Source: Kiritimatiellia bacterium (lineage in GTDB: Bacteria > Verrucomicrobiota > Kiritimatiellia > RFP12 > DVOR01). Taken from it: a DNA stretch of 20,724 nucleotides. Below, in pieces: positions 1 through 7,932 of the stretch; positions within the stretch are counted from its first letter, which is position 1; each line of letters begins with the position of its first letter. Where the stretch lies: positions 1 to 20,724 of the forward strand of contig JAFTHG010000257.1 in assembly GCA_017457555.1 (NCBI GenBank), given 5' to 3'. The notes under the pieces are model-generated. The model did no database searches and was not told where the DNA came from. It saw only the letters and a list, made by a program, of their open reading frames with translations. A program made the position numbers and the translations under genes.

Positions 1-1050
1 ATAGTCAAAGGGTGAATTTTCTGCGTAGAAGAAGTGTAAGAGGTGTTCATAGAACGTGCCGATAAACGCAACGACGAGTAAAATGTAGAAGAGACCGATG
101 ACGACACATTTGCCACCTGCCTGAGTGGCACTGCGAGGATCGCATGCGCCGATGCATTGACCAACCAACACTGTTGCGGCGATGGCAATGCCCATTAATG
201 GTGCAAAGATGAGGTGGTTAATGGATAGGGCGATGTTGCTGACGGCAAAGCTTAACTCATCTAATCGGCCTGTCAGAAAGACAAAGATGGTGAAGGTTGA
301 GACGTCCAATAATACGTGGCTGCCACTTGGTACGCCAAAGCGGACAATGCGTAGCATCAGAGGTAATTTGATGGCAAAAGCGACACGACGGCGATAAACA
401 GTGGAAAAGTGCTTTTCGCGAATGATAGCGATTGTGAGAATTGCCAAAATTAGAAATTGACCAAAGGCCGTTGCAATCCCTGCGCCAACGATCCCAAGTT
501 CAGGGATAAAGCCCCACCCCCAAATGAAGATGGGGTCGAGAAGTATATTGGCGGCATTACCTATCAAGTTAGCCACCATCACTAAACGTGTATAGCCACG
601 CCCTGTAAAGAAGCCTGAAAGTGCAGAACTGAATGGGATAAAGAGACTACCAATGGTTAAGGTGAGGTAGTAACTGCGTTCAGCGGCAATGACATCTGGT
701 GCGTGTCCTGCAAAATCAAAGAGCCAATAGCCCAAAGGTAAAGAGAGAAGAATTAATGGAATGCAGAGCACGGAGAGCCAGAGCCCTTGCGCTGTAGCTC
801 GGGCACACGCTGCACGGGCTCCGGAACCTGCATATTGCGCAACAAAAGTCCCGGAGTAGTGCACAATGTTTTGCAGGAAGGCCAAAACCATAAAGGACAT
901 TAATCCCGCGGGTAGTGCTGCCTGAATGCTGACAGCACTGTAACGGGAGAGGAAGATGCGGTCGGCAAACATCATTAATGCGCTGCCAGCCATAGTTAAA
1001 ATTAAAGGCCATGCGATGGAAAGACAATCGCGAAAGGAAACGGATTTCAT
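1..1050 (-). CDS. MATE family multidrug/cation efflux transporter (C-terminus cut by window edge)
   Basis: An open frame of 350 codons runs from an ATG at 1050 to the left edge without a stop, so the C-terminus is missing. The product is a very hydrophobic inner-membrane protein of the MATE family (Na+ or H+ driven efflux of drugs and organic cations). The N-terminus (SFRDCLSIAWPLIL, then a segment with FADRIFLSRYS) matches the family's first helix and the loop after it. Further in, NLIGNAANILLDPIFIWGWG is the characteristic end of the first six-helix bundle, and FGVPSGSHVLLDVSTF begins the second bundle. MATE proteins usually have about 450 residues and 12 helices, so roughly 100 residues are missing. 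A GAGG ribosome-binding sequence lies about 7 bases upstream of the ATG. It follows aroA by 111 bases in the same direction; a weak hairpin lies between. The substrate cannot be told from sequence. Confidence 0.9.
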   Translation of the reverse strand, partial: MKSVSFRDCLSIAWPLILTMAGSALMMFADRIFLSRYSAVSIQAALPAGLMSFMVLAFLQNIVHYSGTFVAQYAGSGARAACARATAQGLWLSVLCIPLILLSLPLGYWLFDFAGHAPDVIAAERSYYLTLTIGSLFIPFSSALSGFFTGRGYTRLVMVANLIGNAANILLDPIFIWGWGFIPELGIVGAGIATAFGQFLILAILTIAIIREKHFSTVYRRRVAFAIKLPLMLRIVRFGVPSGSHVLLDVSTFTIFVFLTGRLDELSFAVSNIALSINHLIFAPLMGIAIAATVLVGQCIGACDPRSATQAGGKCVVIGLFYILLVVAFIGTFYEHLLHFFYAENSPFDY

Positions 1051-1110
1051 TCACAATCCTCAATGATTATTGGATTCTGAGCGCGCAATCGTATTAATTG
1101 AGAGTAATTG

Positions 1111-1145
1111 AAAAGACAGCGTGTGACGCTTCATATAGCACACGC
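1111..1145 (-). terminator. Possible weak Rho-independent terminator downstream of aroA
   Basis: On the minus strand a perfect 7-bp stem (GCGTGTG / CACACGC) with a 13-base loop is followed by the T-rich run TGTCTTTTC. It lies just past the aroA stop codon and before the MATE gene. The loop is long and the T-tract is interrupted, so this could be a leaky terminator or chance. Confidence 0.35.
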
Positions 1146-1161
1146 CCAAGCCAATTGTGTG

Positions 1162-2454
1162 TTACAGATTTAAGACTTTCGGGAAGTCTGGGAAAGATTC
1201 ATTCAACATTTCAAAGGATTCAATTGTAATGGGGGCCTCTGCGCGAAGCGATGCTAAAGCCATACTCATCGCAACGCGATGATCGCCATGCGCTGCAACC
1301 GTTGCGCCACCGGGGATATTGCCCTTTCCGTAAATTCGGAACCCATCAGATAACTCATCAATCGCGACCCCGAGGAGTTTTAAATTGGCGGCCATAATCG
1401 CGATACGGTCAGATTCTTTCGTACGTAATTCTGCGGCATCCCGTACGACAGTTTCGCCATTTGCATAAGCTGCTGCAATCATCAGAGCCGGGAACTCATC
1501 AATCATTCGTACAACAAGATCCCCTTGAATGGCAATCCCGTGTAGTGATGTTGCAGCCCGGACACGAATGTCGGCCACAGGTTCTCCTGCCATTTCAGTT
1601 CTATTTTCAAAGGTAATGTCGGCACCCATTGCGCGAAGTGCATCTACAATCCCTGTGCGGGTGAAATTGACCCCAACTTTTTCCAATAGGAAGTCACTAC
1701 CAGGCAATAACGTTGCTGCGACCATTAAGAACGCTGCACTGGAAATGTCACCAGCGAGTTCGGTATTTAGCGGCCGTAGGGATTCGCTTTGGGGTAAAAC
1801 AACAGCGCCATAGCCCTCGGAGAAATTCTTAATGCGTGCTCCCATAGCAGAGAGCATCCGCTCGGTGTGGTCACGGGAAGGACCCGGCTCTAAAATTGCA
1901 GTGGGAGCATTACCAGAGAGCGCAGCCAGCAGAAGGCAACTCTTAACCTGGGCGGAAGCAATAGGTAAAACGTAGTTGAGCGATCCCATTGACGCAGGTT
2001 TGAAGGTCAGTGGTGCGTGTGCATCAGGTGATTCAATGTCTGCACCTAACATACGGAGGGGTTCAATGATACGTCCCATTGGACGCTTGCGCAAGCCTTC
2101 TGATCCATCCAGAACGCATGTCACGCCAGCACCGGCTATCGCCCCAGCCAAAAGGCGAAAGGTTGTCGCAGAGTTTCCACAATCCAAAGGCGCATCCGGA
2201 GTTTTAAATCCTTTAAGCCCTACGCCTTTGACCTTTAAAATGTGTTCCGCTTCATCCAGTTGCCATTCAACGCCTAATGCCTGTAAACAACGCAACATTG
2301 CCCGAGTCACCCCACCAATTAAAAAGCGTCGAATGGTGCTCTCGCCTTCTGCTAACGCTGCAAAGAGCAGGGCACGATGCGAGAGCGATTTATCTCCTTC
2401 CGGACGATAGGAACCGATGAGCGGACTATTTCGCGAAGCAAGGGTTTTGGTCAT
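1162..2454 (-). CDS. aroA: 3-phosphoshikimate 1-carboxyvinyltransferase (EPSP synthase), class II type
   Basis: This cytosolic enzyme transfers the enolpyruvyl group of PEP to shikimate-3-phosphate, the sixth step of the chorismate pathway. Its 430 residues match the family length. All four class II signatures are visible: GDKS (20-23), SAQVK (167-171), RDHTE (194-198) and NFTR (263-266). The PEP-binding loop is GNSATTFR (93-100), with Ala at position 96 where the E. coli enzyme has Gly96, as in the glyphosate-insensitive CP4 enzyme. Other family motifs are RPMGR near 124, IDEFPAL in the second domain, RTKESDRI, and GDHRVAM near the C-terminus. The ATG at 2454 is preceded by GCGGAG at about 8 bases. 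The gene follows rnhC by 36 bases and is the last gene of the argF-pyrB-rnhC-aroA cluster. Confidence 0.95.
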   Translation of the reverse strand: MTKTLASRNSPLIGSYRPEGDKSLSHRALLFAALAEGESTIRRFLIGGVTRAMLRCLQALGVEWQLDEAEHILKVKGVGLKGFKTPDAPLDCGNSATTFRLLAGAIAGAGVTCVLDGSEGLRKRPMGRIIEPLRMLGADIESPDAHAPLTFKPASMGSLNYVLPIASAQVKSCLLLAALSGNAPTAILEPGPSRDHTERMLSAMGARIKNFSEGYGAVVLPQSESLRPLNTELAGDISSAAFLMVAATLLPGSDFLLEKVGVNFTRTGIVDALRAMGADITFENRTEMAGEPVADIRVRAATSLHGIAIQGDLVVRMIDEFPALMIAAAYANGETVVRDAAELRTKESDRIAIMAANLKLLGVAIDELSDGFRIYGKGNIPGGATVAAHGDHRVAMSMALASLRAEAPITIESFEMLNESFPDFPKVLNL

Positions 2455-2490
2455 TACGGTAACTCCGCAGTAAAGGGTCGAGATAAAAGG

Positions 2491-3453
2491 TTAAGCCTCG
2501 GTCTGTTCAGGCAAATCGTTTCTGGAAAAGCCCGCTCGTGCGAGCGCATCATCAATTGTCTTGAAATGGCATTTGGCTACGCTCGGCAGACAGGATGGCC
2601 CCTTTGACTTGATCAGTGCCACCAACGTTTCCGGCACTTTGGGCCCGGCACCTTTAGGAAGGGGTATTCCGACAGATTCAGAGAGCGCTGCTAATTCTTT
2701 GACAAAGATATCGCGTGCTAAAACAGAAGCGGCGGCGACAGCGATATCGCGTTCAGCCTTATGCATTTGTTCAATGATCAGTTTCCGGCCTTTGGGCATC
2801 AGTGCACGATTGATGGTGCTTTCAGTACGGGCGAACTGGTCAATGACCGCTCGTGGACAGTCGGGGCGTTGTTCAGCAAGGGTTTCAATGGCGCGCGCAT
2901 GACACCATGCCAAGAGGCGGTTCAAATTGGCAATTTTGTCGTAAACGCGGTTGTATGTTGGGGGGCGTAAGAGGACGAATGCACAATTCTGGCGACCGAG
3001 GATTTTACGTGCCTCAGCTGCTAATGTCTTAATCTTACTGTCTGCAATGGTTTTAGAGTCACGAATGCCCAGATCCGCTAATTGCCGCCCTGTGGTTTCA
3101 TCAATAAAAACGGCCACTGTGATGAGCGGGCCAAAGATGTCTCCCTTTCCACTTTCATCTGTCCCCATATGTGGCGCAAAGAGTTTAGGATCAAGCACCT
3201 CTTCATAACCCAGCGTTGCCGCACCGAGTACTAAAGGCTCCAGGGTGAAGAGCACAAAGTCTTGCGCTTCTTTACCTTGCACTACCAGTTTTCCAGAGGT
3301 GTAGAGATTAATAGTTAGATGGCGTCCTTTGAGGGCAAGCGATGTATAGGGGACTTGCACACGTTCTAAAGTGCTCATGCCCTGCGTTACCAGTTCAAGC
3401 GCAGAGGCTTGCTCAGGTGTCAGTGTGTAGGTGAAGAGGTTCTTGGGTTCCAT
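2491..3453 (-). CDS. rnhC: Ribonuclease HIII
   Basis: RNase HIII cleaves the RNA strand of RNA-DNA hybrids (R-loops, primers, misinserted ribonucleotides). Residues ~1-85 form the TBP-like substrate-binding domain typical of type HIII (FTYTLTPEQASALELV ... GKLVVQGKEAQDF). The catalytic domain begins at HMGTDESGKGDIFGPL with the acidic pair D99-E100. Further conserved parts are RAVIDQFA (an acidic catalytic site) and ERDIAVAAASVLARD. DE here, rather than the DEG-type start of RNase HII, together with the N-terminal domain, sets it apart from rnhB. I chose the ATG at 3453, seven bases after the pyrB stop. A TTG at 3471 would add six residues and overlap pyrB; neither start has a clear ribosome-binding site, so coupling to pyrB translation is likely. 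Confidence 0.93.
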   Translation of the reverse strand: MEPKNLFTYTLTPEQASALELVTQGMSTLERVQVPYTSLALKGRHLTINLYTSGKLVVQGKEAQDFVLFTLEPLVLGAATLGYEEVLDPKLFAPHMGTDESGKGDIFGPLITVAVFIDETTGRQLADLGIRDSKTIADSKIKTLAAEARKILGRQNCAFVLLRPPTYNRVYDKIANLNRLLAWCHARAIETLAEQRPDCPRAVIDQFARTESTINRALMPKGRKLIIEQMHKAERDIAVAAASVLARDIFVKELAALSESVGIPLPKGAGPKVPETLVALIKSKGPSCLPSVAKCHFKTIDDALARAGFSRNDLPEQTEA

Positions 3454-3460
3454 AGGGAGA

Positions 3461-4552
3461 TTAGCGGCCAACGTGTTCAGCGTAGTAAGCGTCTATCGCC
3501 GTTTCGCATCCGAAGGTTGCAGCAATCAAAGCCGTGCGAATCCACATACCATTACGCATCTGGCGCCAATACTTTGCACGCGGATCGTTGTCAACTTCGG
3601 TGGAAATTTCATCACGACGCGGCAAGGGGTGGAGGATTGCGGCTCCGGGTTTCATTTGCGCGACCTGTTGCGGACCGAGTTTAAAAGAGGATGTGTCAAT
3701 TTGTGCTGATTCACCATTTGCCGAATCCCATTCGTCTTGAATACGTGTCATGTAGACGGCATCGGCTTCCGGTAACCACTTTGCTAAGTTATCAGAGAGT
3801 TCAAACTGCACATTGTGTGCAGTCAGAATCTTCAGGATGTCTTCTTTAATTTGAAGTTCTTTCGGCGCAACAAAGATTTGACGCACATTGTTGAACCGTG
3901 TCAACAGGAAGGCGAGCGAACGCACTGTTCGGCCACGTAACAAGTCGCCCACAAAGACAACGGTCTTATTGTCAATACCGCCCTGTGTTTCAAAGGAACG
4001 ATGCAGGGTGTAAATGTCTAAAAGAGCTTGTGTGGGGTGTTGATCTTTCCCGGAACCTGCATTGATAATGGGAATATTGCGTTCGGAATTGCCCAAAACC
4101 CATGCTACGCGCTCGGCCAATCCCTTGGATGGCGAGCGCATAATCACGAGATCAAAGTAGGAAGAAAAGGTGCGGACCGAGTCTTCTTTGCTTTCGCCCT
4201 TTAACTCGGAACTGGTCGCTGCATCACGGACAGACCCTGTTCGCATTCCCAAAATCTCACATGCAGAGAGATGTGAGAGGAAGGTACGCGAACTGGGTTG
4301 CGAGAAGTAGAGCATCGCGCGTTTGTGCGAGAGGAGCGAACTCAAAAAGAGCGCGCCCTCACGAACTTTGGCAATGCGACGAATCCGTGTGGCAAGTGTA
4401 CATAAACGTTCCAGCAACGACCGATCAAACTGTTGTGCAAAGAGCGTATGGAAAGGCATGCCATCCTGTTGCATAAGGTAGGGCGCCTTCTCTTGTTTGG
4501 GAAGCGCTTCAAAGGTTTCCCAATCGATGGTCGTGAGATCTTTCACATTCAT
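3461..4552 (-). CDS. pyrB: Aspartate carbamoyltransferase catalytic chain
   Basis: The enzyme condenses carbamoyl phosphate with L-aspartate to N-carbamoyl-aspartate, the committed step of pyrimidine synthesis. The 363 residues exceed the ~310 of the E. coli chain, mainly through an N-terminal extension of about 40 residues. The carbamoyl-phosphate loop reads FSQPSSRTF (S87-S88-R89-T90), a variant of the usual STRTR. The other active-site segments are standard: SELKGES (Ser/Lys loop), VIMRSP (Arg), KDQHPTQALLD (His/Gln), AVYMTRIQ (aspartate-binding Arg) and LHPLPRRDEI. The tail, with DPRAKYWRQMRNGMWIRTAL, is ATCase-type and not OTCase-type. The gene starts 18 bases after argF behind a perfect Shine-Dalgarno sequence. 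No pyrI regulatory chain is adjacent. Confidence 0.93.
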   Translation of the reverse strand: MNVKDLTTIDWETFEALPKQEKAPYLMQQDGMPFHTLFAQQFDRSLLERLCTLATRIRRIAKVREGALFLSSLLSHKRAMLYFSQPSSRTFLSHLSACEILGMRTGSVRDAATSSELKGESKEDSVRTFSSYFDLVIMRSPSKGLAERVAWVLGNSERNIPIINAGSGKDQHPTQALLDIYTLHRSFETQGGIDNKTVVFVGDLLRGRTVRSLAFLLTRFNNVRQIFVAPKELQIKEDILKILTAHNVQFELSDNLAKWLPEADAVYMTRIQDEWDSANGESAQIDTSSFKLGPQQVAQMKPGAAILHPLPRRDEISTEVDNDPRAKYWRQMRNGMWIRTALIAATFGCETAIDAYYAEHVGR

Positions 4553-4555
4553 GTG

Positions 4556-4563
4556 TCACCTCC
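4556..4563 (-). promoter_or_regulatory. Strong Shine-Dalgarno sequence of pyrB
   Basis: The minus strand reads GGAGGTGA, fully complementary to the 16S rRNA 3' end, ending three bases before the pyrB ATG. It lies in the 18-base argF-pyrB gap and fixes the pyrB start. It is the best ribosome-binding site I saw in the window. Confidence 0.8.
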
Positions 4564-4570
4564 GGAGAGA

Positions 4571-5575
4571 TTAAAAGGCTGTTTCCTCGCAAAGAGCCGA
4601 AACGTAAAGTGCCTTGATGGTATGCATCCGGTTCTCCGCCTCATCAAAGACTTTGGAGAATGAGGATTCAAAGACATCATCCGTCACTTCAAGGGCGCCG
4701 GTTTCTCGCGAAACTTCGGTGTTATTATCATGGAAAGCGGGTAGGCAATGCAAGAAGATAAGGTCGCCTCCCAGATTGCCTGTAGCGTCACAAAGTGGCA
4801 TATTGATCTGGTAGGGGCGCAATAGGGCGAGGCGTTCGGCCTTTTTGTCTTCTTCGCCCATACTCACCCAAACGTCAGTGTAGAGCACATTTGCACCCTT
4901 CACGCCTGCGACAGGGTCGGTTTCAACGCGCACTTCGCATCCATTTCGCTGGGCGATGGCACGCGCTTCTGCTACGAGTGCTTCGCAAGGGAAAAGTTCG
5001 CGCGGTGTGACATTGACGAAGTTGATGCCCGCCTTGGCGCAACCCATCATCAGCGAGTTGGCAACATTGTTGCGACCGTCACCCACGTAAGCCATCGTCT
5101 TGCCACGAACGTCACCGAATGCCTCGCGCATTGTCATCATATCGGCCAGAAATTGGGTTGGGTGACTGTCGTCTGTCAAACCATTCCACACGGGTACGCC
5201 ACTCCGGGCTGCCAGAGTTTCAACCGTCTGCTGGGCATAACCGCGGAATAAGATGCCGTCAAACAGGCGGCCTAAAACACGGGCAGAGTCGGCGACGGAT
5301 TCTTTTGCACCGAAGTGTGTGGCTTGCCCTGTCAGGAATTCTGCGTGCCCGCCTTCGTCACGGACTGCGATGGCAGCCGAGTTACGGGTACGCGTGGAGC
5401 TCTTTTCAAAGATTAAGGCGATATTTTTACGGCGAAGCAATTCGCCACGAATGCCAGCTTTGCGACGGGCTTTCAGCGCAATGGCAAGGTCGACCATATA
5501 GTGCAGCTCGGAGTCAGAGAGCGAACGAATGTTCAGCAACGAGCGTCCCAGAAGTGCGTGGTCAAGATTAAACAT
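4571..5575 (-). CDS. argF: Ornithine carbamoyltransferase
   Basis: This enzyme makes citrulline from ornithine and carbamoyl phosphate in arginine biosynthesis (the same family also works in reverse in the arginine deiminase pathway, where it is called arcB). The 334 residues match the E. coli ArgI/ArgF length. Motifs in order: FEKSSTRTRNSAAIAV (carbamoyl-phosphate loop), FGAKESVADSARVLGR, FRGYAQQTVETLA, DDSHPTQFLADMMTM, MAYVGDGRNNVANSLM, DVWVSMGEE (ornithine-binding SMG loop), HCLPAFHDNNTEV (catalytic Cys) and DEAENRMHTIKALYVSAL. It is the first gene of the cluster. No arc genes are adjacent, which favours the anabolic role. The ATG at 5575 has AAAGG about 10 bases upstream and a promoter ending about 25 bases upstream. 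Confidence 0.94.
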   Translation of the reverse strand: MFNLDHALLGRSLLNIRSLSDSELHYMVDLAIALKARRKAGIRGELLRRKNIALIFEKSSTRTRNSAAIAVRDEGGHAEFLTGQATHFGAKESVADSARVLGRLFDGILFRGYAQQTVETLAARSGVPVWNGLTDDSHPTQFLADMMTMREAFGDVRGKTMAYVGDGRNNVANSLMMGCAKAGINFVNVTPRELFPCEALVAEARAIAQRNGCEVRVETDPVAGVKGANVLYTDVWVSMGEEDKKAERLALLRPYQINMPLCDATGNLGGDLIFLHCLPAFHDNNTEVSRETGALEVTDDVFESSFSKVFDEAENRMHTIKALYVSALCEETAF

Positions 5576-5602
5576 AGGATTATCAACCTTTCTGACGATA
5601 CT

Positions 5603-5629
5603 ATTTTAACAAAATTAATGGAATGTCAA
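5603..5629 (-). promoter_or_regulatory. Promoter of the argF-pyrB-rnhC-aroA cluster
   Basis: On the minus strand there is a perfect -35 box TTGACA (5624-5629) and a -10 box TAAAAT (5603-5608) with a 15-base spacer. The spacer is two bases short of optimum; an alternative -10 TAGTAT lies a few bases downstream. The surrounding 60 bases are AT-rich, unlike the flanking genes. Transcription would start only ~20 bases before the argF ATG, leaving no room for a long attenuator. Confidence 0.6.
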
Positions 5630-5641
5630 CGGGCCTGAACA

Positions 5642-6418
5642 TCACTTTGTTAGACGATCGTAGGCGGCATTGATGGCTGCCATGCGCTCCGTTGCAGTTT
5701 TGATCATCGCTTCAGGCAGGCCTTGAGCCTGAAGTCGATCGGGATGGAGTTCTTTTACCTTTTGACGATAGGCGGTTTTAATGGCTTCCGGTGTGGCATT
5801 TTTGGGCAAACCAAGCAGTGCCAGATCTTGCTCACGTTGCGATGTGGTGAAGGTGTGATGGGCACGATAGCGACGTCCATCTCCAGAAGTGGCTCCGCTC
5901 CCTGCGAATGCTCGCAAGAGTGCAAGAATCACATCGCGTGGAATGCCGAAAAGAAGCCCTGCATACGCAAGCATTTGACGCTCATCATCCGTGAGGACAC
6001 CATCACTGCTTGCAACGCGAACCATAAATTTAAAGGTCAATAAGCGCACCTCAAAGTCATAGTTCATTTGGGCAAATTGCGTAGCAAAAGCTTCAAAACG
6101 TCGCGGAGATTGCTTGGCCTGATTGAAACATTGCTGTGCAAATAACCGTTCTTCCCGGGTTAGGCTCAATTCAGCAAAAATAGTTTCAACAAGCGAAATT
6201 TCCCGCTCGGTGATGCGACCGTCTGCTTTGGCAATCTTAGCCAATAATGGCATCAAAAGTGAAAGATAGTGCTCCTTGGGCGAACCGTTTCCCGCATAAC
6301 GTCGGAAGTCGGCATTAGAGTAGGCCTGCCGTTGTTTGAAGAAAAGTGGCGCAATGAGGTGATTCCATACAAAGGGAATCACAAGAAAAAAGAGAATGAA
6401 ATTACCAAGACAACCCAT
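5642..6418 (-). CDS. Membrane-anchored TerB-like/J-domain co-chaperone (DjlA-like)
   Basis: The 258-residue product has three parts. Residues ~1-28 form one hydrophobic N-terminal membrane segment (FILFFLVIPFVW). Residues ~45-175 form a helical TerB-type domain with two KADGRITERE / SSDGVLTDDE acidic loops. A C-terminal J domain (~190-258) contains the HPD tripeptide (VKELHPDRL) that stimulates DnaK ATPase. This order is that of DjlA, an inner-membrane DnaK co-chaperone, although E. coli djlA is slightly longer. I chose the ATG at 6418, one base after the prfA stop codon, so translation is probably coupled. An ATG nine codons upstream would overlap prfA. In many bacteria prmC, the release-factor methyltransferase, occupies this place. 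Confidence 0.82.
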   Translation of the reverse strand: MGCLGNFILFFLVIPFVWNHLIAPLFFKQRQAYSNADFRRYAGNGSPKEHYLSLLMPLLAKIAKADGRITEREISLVETIFAELSLTREERLFAQQCFNQAKQSPRRFEAFATQFAQMNYDFEVRLLTFKFMVRVASSDGVLTDDERQMLAYAGLLFGIPRDVILALLRAFAGSGATSGDGRRYRAHHTFTTSQREQDLALLGLPKNATPEAIKTAYRQKVKELHPDRLQAQGLPEAMIKTATERMAAINAAYDRLTK

Positions 6419-6419
6419 G

Positions 6420-7499
6420 TCAGTTTGCTTCCAATGCCGCTTCAAAACGCTGGTTCAGGTCAAAGGCATCAATCGCACCGAAAAGTTCGTCCAGATCGCC
6501 TTCCATTACGCGGTCAAGTGCGTAAAGCGTCAGGTTGATGCGATGATCAGTAATACGATTCTGCGGAAAATTGTAGGTGCGAATACGCTGCGAACGGTCA
6601 CCACTACCGCGTAAGGTCAAGCGTGTCGCCCCCACCTTTGCCGATTCTTCCTGTCGCCGTGCATCCAGAATGCGTGACTTCAAAACGGCTAAAGCCTTCT
6701 CTTTGTTACGGTGCTGACTGCGCTCATCTTGACATTGTGCCACTAAACCCGTGGGCAAATGGGTGATGCGGATGGCAGAGTAGGTGGTGTTCACCCCTTG
6801 TCCGCCATGCCCCCCAGCGCAGAAAATATCAACTCGTAATTCGCTTTCAGGGATGACTAAATCGTCTTCTTCGTCTGCTTCAGGCAAAACAATGACGGTG
6901 GCCGCAGAGGTGTGAATGCGTCCTTGCGCCTCTGTGACGGGTACACGCTGTACACGATGCCCGCCACTTTCAAAGCGGAATCGGCCATACGGCGAGTTTC
7001 CTCCGGAGATGGAAAGCACGATTTCTTTGTAACCGCCTAATTCACTCGGCGAACTTTCCATGACGGTCACAGTATACTGATGCGCTTCGCACCATCGGGC
7101 ATACATACGATAGAGATCTGCTGCAAAGAGTGCCGCTTCATCGCCACCTGTTCCTGCCCGGATTTCAACCATGGCATTGCGCCCATCTAATGGATCTTCC
7201 GGGAGGAGCGCTTCCATTAGTTTACGTTCTGCTTCAGGCAGGGCTGTTTCCCAATGCGTCACTTCTTCCTGGGCAATCTCTGCCATTTCCGGATCGTCCA
7301 AGAGTTCTTTGGCTGCTGCCAAATCCCGCTTGGCAGTGGTGTAGGCATTCGCGGCGGTTTCAATTTTTTTCAATCGCGTATGTTCACGCAAGATGACCCC
7401 ATAACGCTTCCGGTCAGCCGTCACAACGGGATCAGCCAACTGGGCTTCCAGTTGAGGTAGTGCAACAAGACAACGCTGGATATGGTCTGGATCAATCAT
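6420..7499 (-). CDS. prfA: Peptide chain release factor 1
   Basis: RF1 recognises UAA and UAG stop codons on the ribosome and triggers peptide release. The 359 residues match the family. The GGQ catalytic tripeptide is G232-G233-Q234 (GGHGGQGVNTTYSAIR). The codon-recognition tripeptide is PVT (in HRVQRVPVTEAQGRIH), the PxT form that marks RF1; RF2 has SPF. Other conserved parts are EIRAGTGGDEAALFAADL and HLPTGLVAQCQDERSQHRNKEKAL. The residue after GGQ is Gly instead of the common His. The gene lies downstream of rpmE in the usual rpmE-prfA order, and djlA-like follows after one base. No good ribosome-binding sequence precedes the ATG at 7499. Confidence 0.96.
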   Translation of the reverse strand: MIDPDHIQRCLVALPQLEAQLADPVVTADRKRYGVILREHTRLKKIETAANAYTTAKRDLAAAKELLDDPEMAEIAQEEVTHWETALPEAERKLMEALLPEDPLDGRNAMVEIRAGTGGDEAALFAADLYRMYARWCEAHQYTVTVMESSPSELGGYKEIVLSISGGNSPYGRFRFESGGHRVQRVPVTEAQGRIHTSAATVIVLPEADEEDDLVIPESELRVDIFCAGGHGGQGVNTTYSAIRITHLPTGLVAQCQDERSQHRNKEKALAVLKSRILDARRQEESAKVGATRLTLRGSGDRSQRIRTYNFPQNRITDHRINLTLYALDRVMEGDLDELFGAIDAFDLNQRFEAALEAN

Positions 7500-7551
7500 G
7501 GTAAATCGTGCGATTGATGGATTGGGATGTCAAATCACCGGGTCATTGAAA

Positions 7552-7589
7552 ACGAAATGCCGACACGGCGCGGAAGGCGCAGTGCCGGC
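7552..7589 (-). terminator. Hairpin terminator or attenuator between rpmE and prfA
   Basis: On the minus strand an imperfect long stem (GCCGGCAC / GTGTCGGC arms with one mismatch, then GCGC / GCGC inside, loop CTTCC) is followed by ATTTCGTTTTC. It starts about 25 bases past the rpmE stop. Since prfA follows in the same direction with no obvious separate promoter, partial termination that lowers prfA relative to rpmE is plausible; that is inference. Confidence 0.55.
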
Positions 7590-7613
7590 GATTTCAGACA
7601 AAGACGCCTCGGT

Positions 7614-7814
7614 TTACTTCTTGCCGTAGCGCTGCATGAACTTGTCAATGCGGCCTTCCGTGTCCATCACGGTCTTCTTGCCCGTGTAGTAGGGATGGCA
7701 TGCGGAGCAGACGTTGCAGGACATTGCCTTCACGGTGGAACGCGTTTCAATCACGTTACCGCAAGCGCAGGTAATGGTTGCGTCTTCGTACTTCGGATGG
7801 ATGTCTTTCTTCAT
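7614..7814 (-). CDS. rpmE: 50S ribosomal protein L31, zinc-binding type
   Basis: L31 sits on the central protuberance of the large subunit and contributes an inter-subunit bridge. The 66-residue product begins MKKDIHPKY and keeps the zinc ligands of the C+ form: C16 and C18 (CACGN), then C36 and C39 (CSACHPYYTGK). A further Cys at 33 is not part of the classical set. I chose the ATG at 7814 because MKKDIHP is the universal L31 start; a frame six codons longer exists but lacks family similarity. AAAGG lies about 10 bases upstream. A strong promoter lies 36-65 bases upstream, and prfA follows after a hairpin. Confidence 0.96.
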   Translation of the reverse strand: MKKDIHPKYEDATITCACGNVIETRSTVKAMSCNVCSACHPYYTGKKTVMDTEGRIDKFMQRYGKK

Positions 7815-7849
7815 GATGGAAAAGCCTTTCAATTCGAAAATGTCTTCAC

Positions 7850-7879
7850 ACTATAACATAACTGAGTTTATTGCGTCAA
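7850..7879 (-). promoter_or_regulatory. Promoter of rpmE (-prfA-djlA-like)
   Basis: On the minus strand -35 TTGACG (7874-7879) and -10 TATAGT (7850-7855) are separated by 18 bases. Both boxes match sigma-70 consensus in five of six positions. The predicted start of transcription near 7843 gives a leader of about 30 bases before the rpmE ATG. Confidence 0.7.
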
Positions 7880-7932
7880 TCCTCTATTTTTATAGAATGT
7901 CGTTTTATCGGAATTGTTACGCGGCGTTAGAC

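Noticed and set aside
716..1063. Minus-strand frame of 115 codons
   Set aside because: It is out of frame with the MATE transporter, which covers the same bases with clear family motifs.
5119..5571. Plus-strand frame of 150 codons
   Set aside because: It is antisense to argF, whose protein motifs are unambiguous on the other strand.
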